64,000 nucleotides of DNA from Lysobacter enzymogenes (GCF_900106525.1 NZ_FNOG01000004.1:165464-229463), one strand, 5' to 3'. Counted from the first letter of the stretch, positions 51,355 through 62,335 are shown. A program made the numbers and translations. Notes: generated by a model from the sequence alone, not told the origin.

Positions 51355-52902
51355 CTACCGGTTCGCAGGCGCCGCCGCAGCCGCGGCGTGCGGCGGCAAG
51401 GTGATGCAGGCGCCGCTGCCGTTGGCCGGCGGACGGCTCGGGAACTCGCCCTGCGGGTACACGAACACCGGCGAGGTGGCGACGAACCCGTCGGCGAAGG
51501 AGAACTCGACGAAGGCCGCGGCCCAGCCGCGCTCGGGCTTGGCCAGCGCCGCCTCGACCGCGTTGCGTCGGGTCGGCAGCGGCTGCTCGCGATAGCGCAC
51601 GCCGCAGGCGAAGCGGAAATCGCGCGAGTCGGGGTTCTCGGCCAGCCACAGCTTGGCCGAGACCGGCCGCTCCGAGGCGCGCGCACGCAAGCTCAGGCGC
51701 CCGTCGCGTTCGCTCAGGCGCGCCTGCACCTGCGGCAGCGCCTGGTGCCGGTTCCAGCGCTGCAAGGCCGGAATCAAGGTCTCGCGGATATGCCGGCGGA
51801 TGCCGCCGTGATCGGAATTGGGCGCCGCGCGCAGCGCGGTCGCGCCGGGCAGATCGTCGACGTACAAGCGCTGCGCGTCGGGCGGAAAGAAATCGTCGCC
51901 GCTGGCGCTGACCACGTATTTGGGAATAGCCAACCTGGAGCGATACGGCCCGCGCAAATAGGTATACGGATCCTCCACCTGCATCAGCTGCGCGAACGCA
52001 GGTTCCTGATAACGCCGGGTGATGCCTTCCTGGTAATAAGGCTGCAACGCGATCGGCCAGCCGCCGCCGTAAGTACGGCCGATGTGATCGATCAACGGCG
52101 CAATGCGCATATCGATCACGTAGGAAACGATGCCGCTGACGCGCGGATCGCCGATCGCGGTCAGCCACGCGGCCCAGCCGCGCTTGGACGCGCCGGTGAC
52201 CACGAACGAGCGCAGCCGCCACGGCGCCAGTTCGCGCTGGGCCAGATCCATCGCCTTGACCGCGCTCTCGGCCATCGGCACGTGCAACGGCAAGGTCGCG
52301 TTGGCGGCGCTGGGGTCGTCGAGGAAGCGGCGCCAGGTGGCCGCGACCAGCACGTCCTCTTTCTTCGGCGCCTCGCCGGGCAGGGTCAGGTATTGATTGG
52401 GAACGTCGGACACCGAGACGATGATGGTCTGGGTGGCGAGCGCGGTTTCCAGCGCCAGCGCTTCGTCGAAATCGCCGGGCGGTCGCTGCGGGTCGCTGCC
52501 GTTGCCGCGGTTGGTGCCGTTGTTGATCACCAGCAGCGCGGACTTCGGCCGCGCGGCGTCGGGCACGTACAGATCGACGCGGTGGCTCCATTGCGCCGGC
52601 TCGGCGCCGCCGGTTTCCGGCCAGCTTTGCGAATACAGCCGATAGCTGCGCCGCTCCGCGCCGTCCAGGCGCACGCGTTCGATCGCTTCGTAACGCAGCG
52701 GCAGGCGCGACTGACGCTGACGGTAGTCGGGCCAGGCGCGGCCGAAATCTAGCGGGCGATGCTGCGCGGCGGGAGCGGGCCCGACGACAGCAGACTCGGC
52801 GGATGCAGGCGCGACAGCGGCGGCGTGCGCGGCGCAGCCGGCGGCGAGCGCGACGGCCAGCAGCAAGCCGGCGCGCGAGCGGACGAAGCGGGAACGGGCC
52901 AT
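51355..52902 (-). CDS. PqaA-type (PhoPQ-activated pathogenicity-related) alpha/beta hydrolase, lipoprotein
   Basis: A 515-residue protein of the PhoPQ-activated protein PqaA family. A lipobox-like LAAGC (Cys about 23) anchors it, then VDLYVPDAARPKSALLVINNG begins the hydrolase core. VVTGASKRGWAAWL contains the nucleophile Ser. A late Asp and His (SASGDDFFPPD, NSDHGGI) complete a possible triad. The name comes from regulation in Salmonella; the substrate is not known. The start at 52902 gives a normal signal sequence, although the RBS is weak. A lipoprotein gene follows immediately. Confidence 0.83.
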   Translation of the reverse strand: MARSRFVRSRAGLLLAVALAAGCAAHAAAVAPASAESAVVGPAPAAQHRPLDFGRAWPDYRQRQSRLPLRYEAIERVRLDGAERRSYRLYSQSWPETGGAEPAQWSHRVDLYVPDAARPKSALLVINNGTNRGNGSDPQRPPGDFDEALALETALATQTIIVSVSDVPNQYLTLPGEAPKKEDVLVAATWRRFLDDPSAANATLPLHVPMAESAVKAMDLAQRELAPWRLRSFVVTGASKRGWAAWLTAIGDPRVSGIVSYVIDMRIAPLIDHIGRTYGGGWPIALQPYYQEGITRRYQEPAFAQLMQVEDPYTYLRGPYRSRLAIPKYVVSASGDDFFPPDAQRLYVDDLPGATALRAAPNSDHGGIRRHIRETLIPALQRWNRHQALPQVQARLSERDGRLSLRARASERPVSAKLWLAENPDSRDFRFACGVRYREQPLPTRRNAVEAALAKPERGWAAAFVEFSFADGFVATSPVFVYPQGEFPSRPPANGSGACITLPPHAAAAAAPANR

Positions 52903-53465
52903 GCGGGGAAGTCCTGGGCGGCTGAGGCCGAAGCATAAACCGCGTCGACGGGCGATGCCCGCGCGGGTTGTCACTCTATCGAGGTGAAGACTCGCGACGC
53001 GGGAGGCGGCGCAGGCGCTGTCTGCGCATCGCGCTTGTTCATCGCCTCGCGCCGCGACGGACGGTAGCCGATTTTTTGCGCCTGCCGACATCGGCAGCAG
53101 TGTTCTTGATGTCCGCGCCGCGTGAAACGCTACGCCGCCGCCATCGCTGCGCAACCTCATCATGCGCGCGTGCACAGCGCGTGACGAAACGAGCAGCCGC
53201 GACCGCGTCGTTCATTCATGTCGCCACCGCCCGCCGCGCAAATAGTCCGTAGCGCGCGAATCGTCACAAAACCGCTGACCTCTCGTGCGTTTGCGCCGCG
53301 TTGTTATTTGCAACATCGCCTTCGCAGCGCGCGCCCGTCCGCATGCGAAGCCTTCAGCGCCACTCCCGCGACCCGCCATCCGCCTTCATCCGCCGACACG
53401 CGAACCCGCGCGGCACGGCCGCGCGCGTGCGCATCACGCCGCCCCAAGCAGAAAGGAGCTCCGCC
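52903..53465. other. 563-bp divergent promoter region
   Basis: Between the PqaA-type gene and the choloylglycine-hydrolase-like gene. Short open frames on both strands have no domain signature, so I see no gene. Confidence 0.45.
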
Positions 53466-54590
53466 ATGTGCACCAACTTCCTGTTGACCGTCCCCAACGT
53501 CCCCGCCGCCGCGGGCCAACCGGCGCTGCAGCACATCTCCGCGCGCTGCATGGAACTGACCGGCACGCTCGCCACCCGCCTGTATCGCGTCCCGGCGCTG
53601 CAGCAGTTCCCGGTGTTCAAGAACCACTCGCAGCCGTGGGTCGGCAGCTACGGCTTCGTCGGCTTGTGCGATCCGCAGACCATTCCCGAATTCACCATGT
53701 TCATGGACGGCATCAACCAGACCGGATTGTCGTGCGCGGCGCTGTGGCTGCCGGGCAGCGAGTTCGCCGAAAAGCCCGGCGCCGGCGAGCAGCCGGTGGC
53801 GTTCCACGATTTCGTCGCCTGGGTGATGAGCCAGTTCGACTCGGTGCCGTCGCTGGTCGCGGCCATGGCCAAGGTGCGCATCGTCGGCCCGCAACCCGGC
53901 GCCCCGACCTACCTGCCGGTGCATTTCATCGCCACCGACAGCCAGGGCCTGAGCGCGGTGATCGAATGCATCGATGGGCAGACCATCGTCTACGGCCCGG
54001 ACTACCGCGACGGCGCCACCAACGACGCTGTGCTCACCAACGCGCCGACCTACGACTGGCACCGCACCAACATCGAGAACTACGCGCACCTGAGCGTGGT
54101 CGGCACCGGCACTTCGCGCAAGGCCGGCGGCGTGCCGGTGGGCGCGGGCCTGGTTGGGCTGCCGGGCGACATCACCTCGATCTCGCGCTACGTCAAAGCC
54201 TGGACCCTGCGCCAGGGCTTCGCCAAGCTGCCCAAGGACGGCAACGGCTGGCTGCCGACCGCCAAACTCGACGGCGCCACCGGCAGCACCCAGACCATCG
54301 TCAACGTCGCCCTGCAACTGGTGACCACGATCCAGGCCACGCCTTACGGCACTGCGCTGGTCGACAAGGACGCGCGTGCGCAGCTCGGCGACTGGACCAT
54401 GTGGCAGGTCGCGCGCGACCACACCAACATCGCCTATTACTTCAACACCGCCTTCAACGCCACCGTGCACGGTGTGCAACTGAGCGGGCTCGACTTCACC
54501 GGCGGCAGCACGGCCGCCAAGGACTGGCCGTCGGTGCCGGTAATGCCGGCGCAAGGCCCGTGGTTCCAGGATGTCAGCGCGAACTTGTGA
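53466..54590 (+). CDS. Choloylglycine-hydrolase-family Ntn hydrolase (linear amide C-N hydrolase)
   Basis: A 374-residue protein of the penicillin V acylase/bile salt hydrolase group. The catalytic nucleophile would be Cys2 (MCTNFLL) exposed by removal of Met1. The RxxxN-type substrate-side segments include NYAHLSVVGTG and the downstream PVGAGLVGLPGDITSISRYVKAW. No signal peptide is visible, since Cys2 follows the start directly. AAGGAG 7 nt before the ATG fixes the start. Such enzymes cleave N-acyl amides, including acyl-homoserine lactones and penicillin V in other gammaproteobacteria. An S41 peptidase gene follows by 69 bp. Confidence 0.86.
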   Translation: MCTNFLLTVPNVPAAAGQPALQHISARCMELTGTLATRLYRVPALQQFPVFKNHSQPWVGSYGFVGLCDPQTIPEFTMFMDGINQTGLSCAALWLPGSEFAEKPGAGEQPVAFHDFVAWVMSQFDSVPSLVAAMAKVRIVGPQPGAPTYLPVHFIATDSQGLSAVIECIDGQTIVYGPDYRDGATNDAVLTNAPTYDWHRTNIENYAHLSVVGTGTSRKAGGVPVGAGLVGLPGDITSISRYVKAWTLRQGFAKLPKDGNGWLPTAKLDGATGSTQTIVNVALQLVTTIQATPYGTALVDKDARAQLGDWTMWQVARDHTNIAYYFNTAFNATVHGVQLSGLDFTGGSTAAKDWPSVPVMPAQGPWFQDVSANL

Positions 54591-54659
54591 CAAGTGTCTG
54601 CGACGCGGCGGCGCCGGCGCGCATCCAGGCAACAAGACCGTCCTGATTCCGGAGCCGTA

Positions 54660-55985
<1,326 letters not shown>

Positions 55986-56344
55986 GCGCGGCGGGCCCGC
56001 GGTGCGCGGTTCACAACCGCGACGTCCGCGCGTTTCCACCCAATGCGCGACGACGGCGCCGGCCGAGCCCCTGAGGTTACCCATCCCAACCTCGCCCACG
56101 TCCGCACCGCCGCGCGCAGCCCCCTCCTCTCGCGGGGAGGGGGCTCTTTGCGTGCGCGGTCGTTTCGCCTGACGCAGCGCACGCCGAACTCAGCGATGCG
56201 GCGATTCCGGCGTCGGCCCCAGTCCGCTGCGCACGGCCGCGCGCGGCCTTCGGCTTCCGCACAGGCCGGTGCAGCGACCGCGCCGAAGCGTTCACAGCAG
56301 CGCCCATCGCGCGTTGTCACCACCGCGACCCCGCGGAGCTCGCC
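55986..56344. other. 359-bp gap with terminator-like hairpin
   Basis: No gene seen. It contains the hairpin at 56118-56145; the rest is GC-rich spacer. Confidence 0.5.
56118..56145 (+). terminator. Terminator-like hairpin after the S41 peptidase gene
   Basis: AGCCCCCTCC and GGGAGGGGGCT pair around a 7-nt loop and are followed by CTTTG, a weak T-stretch. It lies about 130 bp past the S41 stop. Confidence 0.55.
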
Positions 56345-56803
56345 ATGTACGTCATCGCCACCCTCGAACCCAAGCACCCCACGGCGACACGCGCGATCCA
56401 GCTGATCCTGGAAGACTCCAGCCCGATGCCGGCGGCGAGTGGCCGCTGCGAGCTGTGGTGGCCCGGCGAGACCCATGTGCTCGACGAAGCGGCCGAGACC
56501 ATGTCGGTGCTGGTCCTGGTCGGCAGCGCCGACCAAAACGAACTCAGCGGCCATCGCGATTGGAACAGCTACCGCGCCGCGCTCGCGCACCAGATCGACC
56601 CGGCGCAATACGAGCAGGTGCACGTCGCGGTCTGCCCGATCCACGGCAGCCAGACCATCCGTTTCTTCGAAGGAGCGTTCGCCGCGGACCTGCAGCGGCT
56701 GCGCAAGGACGCGCAGATCTGGCTCTACGCCGTGCCCGGCACCGCCCCGCAAGACAAGGCCGGCAAAGCCGGCTGGAACCAGGCCTGGCCGCTGCCGTTC
56801 TGA
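56345..56803 (+). CDS. Conserved-looking hypothetical protein
   Basis: A 152-residue cytosolic protein that I do not recognise. It starts MYVIATLEPKH and contains SMPAAS-type loops, VHVAVCPIHGSQTIRFFEG and a C-terminal GWNQAWPLPF. No signal or membrane segment. GGAG lies 6 nt before the ATG and the codon pattern is that of real genes here. It is convergent with the HAD gene. Confidence 0.68.
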   Translation: MYVIATLEPKHPTATRAIQLILEDSSPMPAASGRCELWWPGETHVLDEAAETMSVLVLVGSADQNELSGHRDWNSYRAALAHQIDPAQYEQVHVAVCPIHGSQTIRFFEGAFAADLQRLRKDAQIWLYAVPGTAPQDKAGKAGWNQAWPLPF

Positions 56804-56851
56804 GCGCGGCGGCACGCGGACGCCGATGGCGCGCGCGCCTTCCTGTCTGCG

Positions 56852-57445
56852 TTACTCCACTTCGCGCCAGCGGTAGAAACGCCGGTCCGCCAGCGCCAGC
56901 AGATCGCGGTCCTCGGGCGTGTCGCCGTAGGCGTAGACGCTGGCGTAGTCCTCCAGCGCGATGCGTTCGCGCACCCGCCGCGGCTTTTCCTCGTTGCAGC
57001 AATCGCGGCCGAGGTAGCGGCCGGTCAGCACGCCGTCGCGGCTTTCCAGGAGCGAGCTGATGTATTCCAGGCCCTGCTGCTCGCACCAGTGGGCCACGAA
57101 CACGTCCAGGTTCGCGGTCACCACCACGACCCGGTCGCCGCGCTGGCGATGCCAGTCGATGCGCGCCTGCGCCTGCGGGCGCACCTGCGCCGACACCACC
57201 TCGCGCACGTGCCGCGCAGCGGCCGCGCGCACTTCGCGTTCGGGCCGGCCGCGCAGCGCCACCGCGACCACGCGGCGGCGCACCCGTTCGCCCGAGAGCC
57301 AACCGAGCTTGTAGCCGATGTAGTGCGGCGCCACCGCCACACCGCCGAGCCAGCGCCGGCGTCGGCCGATGCTGGCGCGGACGAAACCAGCGAAGGTCTC
57401 GCGTTCGGTGATGGTGCCATCGAAATCGAACAGTGCCAGATCCAT
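56852..57445 (-). CDS. HAD-IB-family hydrolase (phosphoserine phosphatase-like)
   Basis: A 197-residue haloacid-dehalogenase hydrolase. Motif I is LFDFDGTITE (nucleophile Asp6 and Asp8), motif II is VVVVTANLD, and motif III/IV lies in EEKPRRV and YAYGDTPEDRDLL. It resembles the HAD-IB (SerB/YfhB-like) group. Membrane-phospholipid or phosphoserine-like phosphates are possible substrates. ATG 57445 puts the nucleophile strand at residue 2. An in-frame ATG at 57457 is an alternative. Confidence 0.85.
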   Translation of the reverse strand: MDLALFDFDGTITERETFAGFVRASIGRRRRWLGGVAVAPHYIGYKLGWLSGERVRRRVVAVALRGRPEREVRAAAARHVREVVSAQVRPQAQARIDWHRQRGDRVVVVTANLDVFVAHWCEQQGLEYISSLLESRDGVLTGRYLGRDCCNEEKPRRVRERIALEDYASVYAYGDTPEDRDLLALADRRFYRWREVE

Positions 57446-57510
57446 GCCTTGCGACATCCTGCGTGCGGGCCGAGCCGGCCTGCGCGCAGTGTAGCGCCGC
57501 GCGCCCGCAC

Positions 57511-57816
57511 TCAGCCGCGCCGCACCTGCGGTTGCGCGATCAAGTCGGTGCCCAGCTCCACGATCGACTGGATCTGGCTCAACGAAATCAGGATGCAGCC
57601 GCAGGCGCAGAAATCGCCGTGGCGCGCCACCGCGCGGCCGTCGATGGCTTGCTCGCTGTCGCCGGTGACGATCACGGTGGCGCCGTGCAGGCCGCACTGC
57701 ACCGCATCGCCGATCCGCGCCCAACGCCGTCGCCCGCCGGCGCTCGGGCCGGTCTCGCCGAGCACGCGGCCGCCGCCGCTGGTGGTGTCGCCGGCCTGGA
57801 TCCAGTAACGGGTCAT
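57511..57816 (-). CDS. Orphan PAAR-motif protein
   Basis: A 101-residue protein with the PAAR-type repeat pattern: GDTTSGGGRVL near the N-terminus, IGDAVQCGLHGATVIVTGD, then VARHGDFCACGCILIS. Conserved His/Cys positions (C41, H44, H66, C69, C71) could bind Zn as in PAAR tips, which sharpen the type VI secretion spike. A very strong AAGGAGG fixes the start. No vgrG, hcp or effector gene is near; it lies upstream of the HAD gene on the same strand. Confidence 0.83.
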   Translation of the reverse strand: MTRYWIQAGDTTSGGGRVLGETGPSAGGRRRWARIGDAVQCGLHGATVIVTGDSEQAIDGRAVARHGDFCACGCILISLSQIQSIVELGTDLIAQPQVRRG

Positions 57817-58548
57817 CTGCGCCTCCTTCGGCCCGGTCGCGTCGTCATGCCGGACAACGGCGCGACGCGGCCGGCGTGACCGCGCACGCGGCGCATTGCG
57901 ACGGCCTGCGCGGCAAAACCTGGCGGTGGATCGTCATTCGCATGGTGGGCTCGCTGCGGCTGGCGGCTCAGGCGCACGCCGCCCGGGCCGAACCGGTTAT
58001 AGGGAATACGTACGAACGCGCCGATGGATGCAGCGCGGCCGGCATCGCCGTGACGCCGCCGAACCGGGCGCCGCCGCGGCCGTGCCGCGCCGCCGCGCAG
58101 CAACAGCGCCCGTCGAGCCATTCGCAGGCGATGCCGCCCGGACGCCCACGAGCCGCCGCCGCCGACGGACCGATCGCGATGGCGAACGCAGAAGCGGCCG
58201 GTCGAATACCGGGCCGGTTCGGCAAGAGCGAGCGCTGTGCACATGAAGAACCTGCGAAATTCCGATGACCGCCGCGACGGCGCTTGAAACGGCGTTTTGT
58301 CGCTTGCGTGCGCGACTTGCGCCGTCGCCCCGCACGATGCCGCCCCAGCGGCATTCGCTAGGTCTAACGCCCGCGGGCGCGGCGCGGAGGACATGGATCG
58401 CGCGCGGATATCGCGATCCGTGGCGGCCGGCTCACTAGCATGCGAACCGCGCGCGCAAACCGCGCCCTGGGCACGATCCTTGCCGGGCGCTTGCCGCTGC
58501 CGGCGCGCGCTGCCAGCATCGGCGGCGACCACCAAGGACGGCCCGAAC
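57817..58548. other. 732-bp gap with no visible gene
   Basis: Open frames are overlapping, Arg/Ala-rich and without signatures. Nothing RNA-like or repetitive was noticed apart from short GC palindromes. Confidence 0.45.
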
Positions 58549-58869
58549 ATGCGCGTTTATCTGGACGACGAACGCGACACTCCACCCGGCTGGGTGCGGG
58601 TGTACTGGCCCGACGAAGCCATCGCCCTGCTCGAAACCGGGACGGTCGTCGAGCTGAGCCTGGACCACGACCTGGGCGACGACGCGCGCGGCACCGGCTA
58701 CGACGTGCTGCTGTGGATCGAGCGCGCGGTGGCCGAACGAGGCTTCGCGCCGCCGCGCCTGCAGGTGCACTCGGCCAATCCGGCGGCGCGGCGGCGGATG
58801 CTGGCGGCGATCGAGGCGATCGGGCGGATCCGGCACGGGCAACTCGCGCAGGAACCCTCCGATATCTGA
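58549..58869 (+). CDS. Cyclic-phosphate-processing receiver-domain protein
   Basis: A 106-residue single-domain protein. The N-terminal MRVYLDDERDTPPGW, the central LSLDHDLGDD and the following GYDVLLWIE match the cyclic-phosphate-processing receiver-domain family (PF20274 type), which has receiver-like acid residues but is not a classical response regulator. No output domain is present. AAGGA lies 10 nt before the start. It has no clear neighbour partner in the window. Confidence 0.8.
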   Translation: MRVYLDDERDTPPGWVRVYWPDEAIALLETGTVVELSLDHDLGDDARGTGYDVLLWIERAVAERGFAPPRLQVHSANPAARRRMLAAIEAIGRIRHGQLAQEPSDI

Positions 58870-58962
58870 CAAACGTCACCCCGCTGCGCCGACTTGCGAC
58901 CGGCGCGCGCCGCGCGCGCATTGGCTAACCTGCGCCTACCGTCCGCCGTTCCGGAGCGTCCG

Positions 58963-59844
58963 ATGCGCCTGCTGCCCTTCCCGCCCGCCGCCGCCGCGTT
59001 GCTGGCCGCCGCGCTCGCGCTGCCCTGCGCCGCCGCGGCCGGTCCGCGCGAGGACTACGACGAATTCCGCGCCGCGCTGATCCAGCAGGCCAGCGGCCCG
59101 ACCGGCATGTATGCGATCCAGGACGTCGCCGTGATCGCCGCCGGCGCGTCCGCGCACGTGCCCGCGAACGCGAACGCATCGGCGCTGCGCTGGGCCGCCG
59201 GCGCCGGCAGCGACAAGGACGTGCGGGTCGGCTACCGCGACGGCCGCGCGCTGATCGAAGGACCGGGCCTGCAAACGCTCGACCTGCTCAAGGCGCCCGA
59301 TCAGAAGCAAGCGCTGCCTGGCGGCCTGAGCGTGCGCGCCACGGTCTACGACGACTCGGTCAAGGCCTGGCTGTACAACCCCGCGCGGGTCGCGCAGCGC
59401 TTCAAGGGGCTGTCGTTCTTTCCTTACGATCCCAAAGGCATAGTCGCAGCGAAATTCGTCCGCCGCGACGCGCCCAAGCCGGTCAGCCACCTGGATTCGC
59501 GCAACCACACCGGCACGATGTACTGGATCGGCGACGTCGAACTGCCGCTGCAAGGCAAGACCTATACCCTGCGCGCGTTCAACAAGAGCAACGACTGGAA
59601 CAAGATCGACCACCTGCTGCTGTTCTTTACCGACAAGACCTCGAAGAAAACCAGCTACGGCGGTGGCCGGGTGCTGGAGACCCACTTCCCCGCCGGCCGC
59701 CCGCCGAGCGCGTTGAGCCTCAACCTCAACATGCTCTACAGCTTCCTGTGCGCGCATTCGGACTACTACAACTGTCCGATCAACCTGACCACCTATGTGC
59801 CGGTGGAGTTGAAGTACGGCGAGAAGTATCCGCCGGGGAGCTGA
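58963..59844 (+). CDS. DUF1684 family secreted protein
   Basis: A 293-residue protein with a signal peptide ending near PCAAAAGPR (about residue 26). The DUF1684 hallmarks are clear near the C-terminus: SYGGGRVLETHFPAG, then LNMLYSFLCAHS and a final ELKYGEKYPPG. A separate N-terminal part (about 30-130) precedes them. Function unknown. Start supported by GGAG 6 nt upstream. Confidence 0.83.
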   Translation: MRLLPFPPAAAALLAAALALPCAAAAGPREDYDEFRAALIQQASGPTGMYAIQDVAVIAAGASAHVPANANASALRWAAGAGSDKDVRVGYRDGRALIEGPGLQTLDLLKAPDQKQALPGGLSVRATVYDDSVKAWLYNPARVAQRFKGLSFFPYDPKGIVAAKFVRRDAPKPVSHLDSRNHTGTMYWIGDVELPLQGKTYTLRAFNKSNDWNKIDHLLLFFTDKTSKKTSYGGGRVLETHFPAGRPPSALSLNLNMLYSFLCAHSDYYNCPINLTTYVPVELKYGEKYPPGS

Positions 59845-60435
59845 GCGGCGACGCGGGTCGGAACCGCCGGCGCGTCTTGCGCGGCCGAGGCGTCACGCGA
59901 AGGGGCTGCGTGCCATCGGCTTGCGTTGCGCGAGCGCGGTCGAGGGATGCATGCCGCGCGCGTCGGCGAACGCGGCTGCGGTGGCGGCTGCGGTGGCGGC
60001 TACGCGCGATTTTTTGGATATGGATCTGGCAGATGCACGCCTGAAGGCTACGCATCGGATGATCGTGCGTCCGCCTCTCGCCTGTCCGATGACTGCACGC
60101 AGCCGCCAAGCGACGACAGGTGTCCTGTTCCTGTCGCAATGCGCAGGACCAAGACGACGAGCCGCGATACGCCGAGCAGTAGGAAGCTGGAGCGATTCGG
60201 ATGCGCTCGGCATCCGCAGCCCGGCCGATCCTGGGATCGCAAACTGGCTCCATGGAGTTGATCGATGCGGGGCATCGCGCCGTGAGATAGCGGAGACGGC
60301 CTCGATCCGCTCGGCACAGGCGCATCCGCGCCAGCGTCGCGGCCGCAAACTGGCTCCATAAATTTTCCGAATTCTGGATCGATAGTAAGTCCAGATAAAT
60401 CCCAAACTGGCAGCCGTCCCCAGGAGACGCCCGCC
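59845..60435. other. 591-bp gap with short direct repeats
   Basis: No gene recognised. It holds a 12-bp tandem pattern (GCGGCTGCGGTG) near 59971-60002 and a 15-bp direct repeat at 60239 and 60345. The last 80 bp before the EamA gene are A/T-rich and may be its promoter. Confidence 0.5.
60239..60359. repeat. 15-bp direct repeat GCAAACTGGCTCCAT, 106 bp apart
   Basis: The exact 15-mer occurs at 60239-60253 and 60345-60359, both in the same orientation. The purpose is unclear; a duplicated protein-binding site is possible. Confidence 0.6.
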
Positions 60436-61335
60436 ATGAACGCCCATTCCGCCCTCGCCCCCACTCCGACCGGCCTCGCCGCCCGCCTGCGCCTGGACGC
60501 GCTGGAACTGCCGGTCCTGGCGGCGATCTGGGGCATCTCGTTCTTGTTCATGCGCGTCGCCGCGCCGGCGTTCGGCCCGGTGCCGCTGGTCGAGCTGCGC
60601 CTGGCCTTGGGCGGATTGGTGCTGGCGCCGCTGCTGTGGCGCGCGCGGACGCAGTTCCCGTTGCGGCTGTGGCCGAAGCTGGCCTTGGTCGGCGCGGTCA
60701 ATTCGGCGGTGCCGTTCGCGCTGTTCGCCTGGGGCGCGGAACGCGCGCCGGCCGGGATCGGCGCGATCACCAGCGCGATGACGGTGTTGTTCGCCGCGCT
60801 GGTGGGCTTCGCGTTTTTCGGCGAGAAGATCGGCGGCCGGCGTGCGCTGGCACTGCTCGGCGGTTTCGCCGGCGTGAGCGTGTTGGCGGCGGGCAAGGCC
60901 GCGGGCACCGGCATCGGCTGGGCGGTCGCGGCCGGTTGCGCGGCGGCGTTCCTGTACGGCGTCGGCCTGCATCTGGTACGCCGCCACCTGGGCGGCTTGT
61001 CGCCGGCGGCGGTGGCCAGTTCGACCCTGCTCAGCGCGGCGTTGCTGATGCTGCCGCTGGCGCTCGCGCAATGGCCCGCGCATGCGATCGCCCCGCGCGC
61101 CTGGGGCGCGGCGCTGATACTGGGCCTGTTGTGCACCGGCCTGGCCTACCTGCTGTTCTACCGCCTGGTGGCGCGCATCGGCGCCGCGCGCACCTCGCTG
61201 GTCACCTACCTGATCCCGCTGTTCGGCGTGGCCTGGGCGTGGTTGCTGCTGGACGAACCGGTGACCGCCTCGATGGCCGCGGCCGGCGCGCTGATCCTGG
61301 CCGGCGTGTGGCTGGCGCGGCGCGAGACGCATTGA
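60436..61335 (+). CDS. EamA/DMT-family transporter
   Basis: A 299-residue inner-membrane protein with ten predicted hydrophobic segments in two EamA repeats. The first repeat includes WGISFLFMRVAAPAFGPVPLVELR, and the second includes LLCTGLAYLLFYRLVARIGAARTSLVTYLIPLFGV, with the typical LDEPVTASM end motif. Family members are exporters or importers of small metabolites; the substrate is not predictable. The GNAT gene that starts 74 bp later is likely cotranscribed. Confidence 0.88.
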   Translation: MNAHSALAPTPTGLAARLRLDALELPVLAAIWGISFLFMRVAAPAFGPVPLVELRLALGGLVLAPLLWRARTQFPLRLWPKLALVGAVNSAVPFALFAWGAERAPAGIGAITSAMTVLFAALVGFAFFGEKIGGRRALALLGGFAGVSVLAAGKAAGTGIGWAVAAGCAAAFLYGVGLHLVRRHLGGLSPAAVASSTLLSAALLMLPLALAQWPAHAIAPRAWGAALILGLLCTGLAYLLFYRLVARIGAARTSLVTYLIPLFGVAWAWLLLDEPVTASMAAAGALILAGVWLARRETH

Positions 61336-61409
61336 CGCGGACGCGCGCGTTTTCCCGCAGACCTCTTCGGCGCAGGCCGATAGCGACCCAACTCTCTGGA
61401 GTACCCGCC

Positions 61410-61835
61410 ATGCAATGGATCGACCATCTTCGCGATGTGGATTGGGACGAATTGTCCGAGCTGTATCGGATCGCGCCCTTGGGCGAGAAGAGCCCGGACT
61501 ACCTGCGCACTGCCTTCGGCAACAGCCGTTATGTCGCGTTGGTGTACGCGCAAGGCCGCTTGATCGGCGCCGGCCGCGCCTTGGCCGATGGCGTGGACTG
61601 CGCCTATATCAGCGACATCGCTGTGCATCCACAGCACCAGGGCACGGGCCTGGGCAAGGCCATCGTCGAATCTCTGGTCCAGCGCGCGCAGGGGCATCGC
61701 AAGATCCTGCTGTACGCCAATCCCGGCAAGGAAGGGTTTTATCTGCGGCTCGGCTTCAAGCGCATGAATACGGCGATGGGGATGTTCGCCGATGAAGCCG
61801 GCGCGCTGGCGACGGGTGTGGTGAGCGCGGCTTGA
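61410..61835 (+). CDS. GNAT-family N-acetyltransferase
   Basis: A 141-residue GNAT. The acetyl-CoA-binding motif HPQHQGTGLGKAIV (QxxGxG) is followed by KEGFYLRLGFKRM, the usual strand 5-helix 4 motif. It fits the small YhhY/AANAT-like type with no N-terminal extension. CTGGAG 8 nt before the ATG supports the start. It is convergent with a VOC gene. Confidence 0.87.
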   Translation: MQWIDHLRDVDWDELSELYRIAPLGEKSPDYLRTAFGNSRYVALVYAQGRLIGAGRALADGVDCAYISDIAVHPQHQGTGLGKAIVESLVQRAQGHRKILLYANPGKEGFYLRLGFKRMNTAMGMFADEAGALATGVVSAA

Positions 61836-61874
61836 GCCGCGCTCCCGCATCGACCGTACCGTGGCCCGGATCGC

Positions 61875-62300
61875 TCAGGTCGGCAAGGCGCTCGCTTCGT
61901 ACTGCGCGGCGAACTCCGCGCTCGGCGGGATCGGCTTGATGATGTCCAGCAGCACGCCGTTGGGATCGGCGGTGATGAAATGGCGCTGGCCGAAGGCTTC
62001 ATCGCGCAGGCCCAGCAAGATCGGCAGGCCGGCGGCGACGAGCCGTTCGTGGACCGCGTCGACGTCTTCGACCTCGAAGTTCAACAGCAAGCCGCCGACC
62101 CGGCCGCGGCCGGATTCGGGGATGGTGTGGTGGGCGCCGTCGAGCACGGCCAGATTGATCGACGGGTCGTCGGCCGATTGCAGGTGTACGTACCAGTCGG
62201 CGGCGAACAGGGCGACGAAGCCGAAATGGGCTTGGTAGAAGGCGGCGGTGCCGGCTACGTCGGCGGTCATGATCACGGGGTAGTAGCTGCTGATCTTCAT
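61875..62300 (-). CDS. VOC-family (glyoxalase/dioxygenase-fold) protein, TetR-linked
   Basis: A 141-residue protein of the vicinal-oxygen-chelate fold with two beta-alpha-beta-beta-beta modules. Candidate metal ligands include YVHLQSADD, the Glu in [10 protein letters not shown] and HFITADPNG. It might be a small-molecule binding/resistance protein or a lyase. It is divergent from a TetR-family gene across two palindromic operators, so it is very likely regulated by it. Confidence 0.87.
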   Translation of the reverse strand: MKISSYYPVIMTADVAGTAAFYQAHFGFVALFAADWYVHLQSADDPSINLAVLDGAHHTIPESGRGRVGGLLLNFEVEDVDAVHERLVAAGLPILLGLRDEAFGQRHFITADPNGVLLDIIKPIPPSAEFAAQYEASALPT

Positions 62301-62335
62301 GGGAGCGGCCTGTGCTTGTCGGGTCCGGGGCTTTT

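Noticed and set aside
57813-58550. A minus-strand frame of 245 codons upstream of the PAAR gene
   Set aside because: It covers the whole gap in antisense to other frames and shows no domain. The PAAR gene's own strong RBS gives the true start.
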